In this document: positions 14,289 to 16,740 of the stretch, in pieces
How the letters are laid out: the number at the start of each line of letters is the position of its first letter
Numbering within the stretch: position 1 is the stretch's first letter
Assembly: GCA_024278345.1 (NCBI GenBank)
Contig: JAJRTK010000187.1
Location: 1-16,740, forward strand
DNA length: 16,740 nucleotides
Direction: 5' to 3'
Origin: a bacterium
GTDB lineage: Bacteria; CSSED10-310; JAJRTK01
Position numbers and translations under genes: made by a program
Notes under the pieces: generated by a model
The model's database searches: none
Seen by the model: only the letters and a program-made list of their open reading frames with translations
What the model was told of the DNA's origin: nothing

Positions 14289-16740
14289 ATGATCCAAAAA
14301 GTACTCACCAGCATCTTTGGGACAAAGCACGAACGCGACATCCGGCGTCTCGGGCCGATTCTGGATCGGATCAACTCCCTCGAGCCGAACTACATGAAGC
14401 TCAGCGATGCGGACCTTCGCGCATGTACGGGACGCTTCAAGGAACGCGTGGAAGCCGGTGAGAGCCTGGACGACGTGCTTCCCGAGGCTTTCGCCTGTTG
14501 CCGCGAAGCAGGCCGTCGCACCCTGGGGATGCGTCATTTCGATGTGCAGCTCGTGGGCGGTATCGTACTGCACGAAGGCAAGATCGCCGAAATGAAGACG
14601 GGTGAAGGCAAGACGCTCGTTTCAACTCTTGCGGCCTATCTCAACGCTCTTTCGGGGAAGGGCGTTCACATCGTTACCGTCAACGATTATCTGGCCCGCC
14701 GTGACAGCGAGTGGATGGGGCAGATCTACAATTTTCTGGGCATCACCGTTGGCACCATCCAGCACGATATGCGGGATCTCGAACGTAAGGCCATCTACGG
14801 TAGCGATATCACCTACGGCACGAACAACGAGTTCGGCTTCGACTATCTTCGCGACAACATGAAATATTCGCTGGCGCGCTATGTCCAGCGGGACCACAAC
14901 TACGCCATCGTCGATGAGGTCGATAGTATTCTCATTGACGAAGCCAGGACGCCTCTCATCATCTCTGGCCCCGCCGAAGAATCCACGGACCTCTACTACC
15001 AGGTCAACCAGATCATTCCTCGGCTCCGGCGGGAGGAAGACTACACAATCGAAGAGAAGAGCCGGACCGTGGCCCTTACCGAAAGCGGTGTCGCCAGGGC
15101 TGAAAAGCTCCTGCGGGTGGACAATCTCTACGAGCCCGTCAACATGGAGATCCTTCATCACGTCAACCAGTCGCTCCGTGCCCACACCCTTTTCAAGCGG
15201 GATGTCGATTACGTGATCAAGGAGGGGGAGATCATTATTGTCGATGAGTTCACGGGCCGGCTCATGCCAGGCCGCCGCTGGTCTGACGGCCTTCACCAGT
15301 CCATCGAGGCGAAGGAAGGCGTCAAGATCGCCAACGAAAACCAGACTCTGGCCACCATCACGTTCCAAAACTACTTCCGGCTCTACGACAAGCTCTCAGG
15401 AATGACCGGTACCGCTGATACCGAGGCTCCTGAGTTCCACCAGATCTACAAGCTCGCGGTGATGGTCATCCCAACTAACCGACCGCTGATCCGGATGGAA
15501 TATCCCGACGTCATTTACCGCACCATCCGCGAGAAATTCAATGCCGTCGTCGAAGAAGTCGTCGATTGCCACAAGCGCGGCCAGCCGGTGCTCATCGGCA
15601 CGATTTCCATCGAAAACTCCGAGCGGCTTTCAAAAATGCTCCGGCGGCGAGGCGTCAAGCACAACGTCCTCAATGCCAAGTACCACGAGAAAGAAGCCGA
15701 GATCATCTCCCAGGCCGGTAGGCTCGGCGCCGTCACCATCGCCACCAACATGGCTGGCCGTGGAACCGATATCGTCCTTGGCGGGAATCCACCCGATTTC
15801 GTCGAGCAGCGGAAGATTCTTGAAGTCGGCGGCCTCCATATCATCGGCACCGAGCGCCACGATTCCAGGCGTATTGACAACCAGCTCCGCGGTCGTTCCG
15901 GGCGGCAGGGCGATCCCGGCTCCTCCCGCTTCTACCTCAGTCTTGAAGACGATCTTCTCCGGAAGTTCGCCCTGGATCGCATCTCTGGCATCATGGAGCG
16001 CCTTGGCATGGAAGAAGGCGTGCCCATCGAGCACAAGATGGTCACAAAGGCCATCGAGAACGCCCAGATGAAGGTCGAGGCGCAGCACTTCGCCAGCCGG
16101 AAGCACACCCTGGAATACGACGACGTCCTCAACAAACAACGAGAGGTCATCTACAAGGAGCGGCGGAAGCTTCTGGAGGGCGAAGACGTCAAGGAGATGA
16201 TCCGGGGGATGATCTCCGACCTGTGTGGTGACGCCGTCGATGCCCATTGTTCAGAGGAATACCAGGAAGACTGGGACCTCGAGGCCCTTGACAAGTCAAT
16301 CTACAGTATCTTCCATTTCCAGATCCAGATCGATCCAGAAAAACTTGTGGACCTCCAAGTCGATGAGATCAAAGAGAAAATCGAAGCCAAGGCCATGGAA
16401 CTCTATCAGGAGAAAGAAAACGCCATCGGTTCGGAGATTATCCGTTCCGTCGAGCGAGCCGTCCTCCTTGAGACCATCGATAACCTCTGGAAAGACCACC
16501 TCCTGAGCATGGATCATCTCAAGGAGGGGATCGGTCTTCGAGGCTACGGCCAGCGCAATCCCCTTGTTGAGTACAAGCGCGAAGGCTTCGCCATGTTCGA
16601 GCAAATGCTCGTTCAGGTCAGAGAGGACACGGTCAAGTTTCTCTTCCACGCACAGCCCGCGCCCGACGCGCCTCCTCTTCAACGAAGGAGAAAACGTCCT
16701 GCCCAGACTGTCGAATCCCACGGCGGTGATTCCGGCCCGA
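14289..16740 (+). CDS. secA: Preprotein translocase ATPase SecA (3' end outside window)
   Basis: The frame runs uninterrupted from ATG 14289 to the window edge, 817 codons, with no stop. SecA drives Sec-dependent export through SecYEG. Walker A is MKTGEGKT with K108, the same number as in Escherichia coli SecA. The DEVD box starts at D209. The preprotein-binding region (about 225-375), the second nucleotide-binding fold with NMAGRGTDI, and the helical scaffold and wing domains ending [18 protein letters not shown] are all in order. The visible C-terminal tail is Arg/Pro-rich. Any zinc-binding Cys motif would lie beyond the edge. AGGA lies four bases before the ATG, with another AGGA further upstream. 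Confidence 0.99.
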   Translation, partial: MIQKVLTSIFGTKHERDIRRLGPILDRINSLEPNYMKLSDADLRACTGRFKERVEAGESLDDVLPEAFACCREAGRRTLGMRHFDVQLVGGIVLHEGKIAEMKTGEGKTLVSTLAAYLNALSGKGVHIVTVNDYLARRDSEWMGQIYNFLGITVGTIQHDMRDLERKAIYGSDITYGTNNEFGFDYLRDNMKYSLARYVQRDHNYAIVDEVDSILIDEARTPLIISGPAEESTDLYYQVNQIIPRLRREEDYTIEEKSRTVALTESGVARAEKLLRVDNLYEPVNMEILHHVNQSLRAHTLFKRDVDYVIKEGEIIIVDEFTGRLMPGRRWSDGLHQSIEAKEGVKIANENQTLATITFQNYFRLYDKLSGMTGTADTEAPEFHQIYKLAVMVIPTNRPLIRMEYPDVIYRTIREKFNAVVEEVVDCHKRGQPVLIGTISIENSERLSKMLRRRGVKHNVLNAKYHEKEAEIISQAGRLGAVTIATNMAGRGTDIVLGGNPPDFVEQRKILEVGGLHIIGTERHDSRRIDNQLRGRSGRQGDPGSSRFYLSLEDDLLRKFALDRISGIMERLGMEEGVPIEHKMVTKAIENAQMKVEAQHFASRKHTLEYDDVLNKQREVIYKERRKLLEGEDVKEMIRGMISDLCGDAVDAHCSEEYQEDWDLEALDKSIYSIFHFQIQIDPEKLVDLQVDEIKEKIEAKAMELYQEKENAIGSEIIRSVERAVLLETIDNLWKDHLLSMDHLKEGIGLRGYGQRNPLVEYKREGFAMFEQMLVQVREDTVKFLFHAQPAPDAPPLQRRRKRPAQTVESHGGDSGP

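Noticed and set aside
1-16740. CRISPR array, tRNA, rRNA or SECIS element
   Set aside because: No regularly spaced repeats, no tRNA-like cloverleaf with CCA-side features and no rRNA motifs were seen by eye. A covariance-model scan would be needed to exclude small RNAs.

Overview
The window looks like a chromosomal segment of a Gram-negative bacterium with moderately high GC. It has Sec-type signal peptides, two lipoprotein-type N-termini, an LpoA-like outer-membrane lipoprotein, a c-type cytochrome and selenocysteine-decoding capacity (SelB). This mix fits a deltaproteobacterial or similar deep-branching Gram-negative lineage, but the window alone does not fix the taxon.

Layout. (1) Positions 1-89 are the 3' end of a group II intron: domain V, then domain VI with a bulged branch-point A. 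Its body lies outside the window. (2) Positions 90-370 are non-coding or weakly coding, with small hairpins and one copy of a dispersed repeat. (3) Positions 371-7700 form a plus-strand cluster: an exported DUF4159 protein, a large membrane-anchored coiled-coil DUF4175-type protein, an exported TPR protein and a small HD hydrolase of the SpoT/MESH1 kind. Elsewhere DUF4159 and DUF4175 genes often sit near MoxR ATPase, DUF58 and von Willebrand-domain genes. None of those is visible here, and the intron tail sits just upstream. (4) Positions 7701-7860 separate convergent gene sets and hold a second repeat copy and a perfect 9-bp inverted repeat. (5) Positions 7861-14017 form a compact minus-strand operon transcribed leftwards: LpoA-like lipoprotein, parA, parB, selB and a monoheme cytochrome c lipoprotein. 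A good sigma70-type promoter lies at 14085-14057. (6) From 14289 to the window end is secA on the plus strand, cut off by the window edge, so its C-terminal tail is not seen.

Most noteworthy points. Three copies of a short GC-rich intergenic repeat occur at 313-354, 4733-4785 and 7739-7788. The middle copy lies in a roughly 220-bp segment bounded by imperfect 21/22-nt direct repeats. Each of those carries a ribosome binding site and an ATG, so the insert appears to have duplicated a gene junction and created a small coupled ORF. The grouping of chromosome-segregation genes with selB, a putative cell-wall regulator and a cytochrome is also unusual. I did not find a clearly new defence or mobile system.
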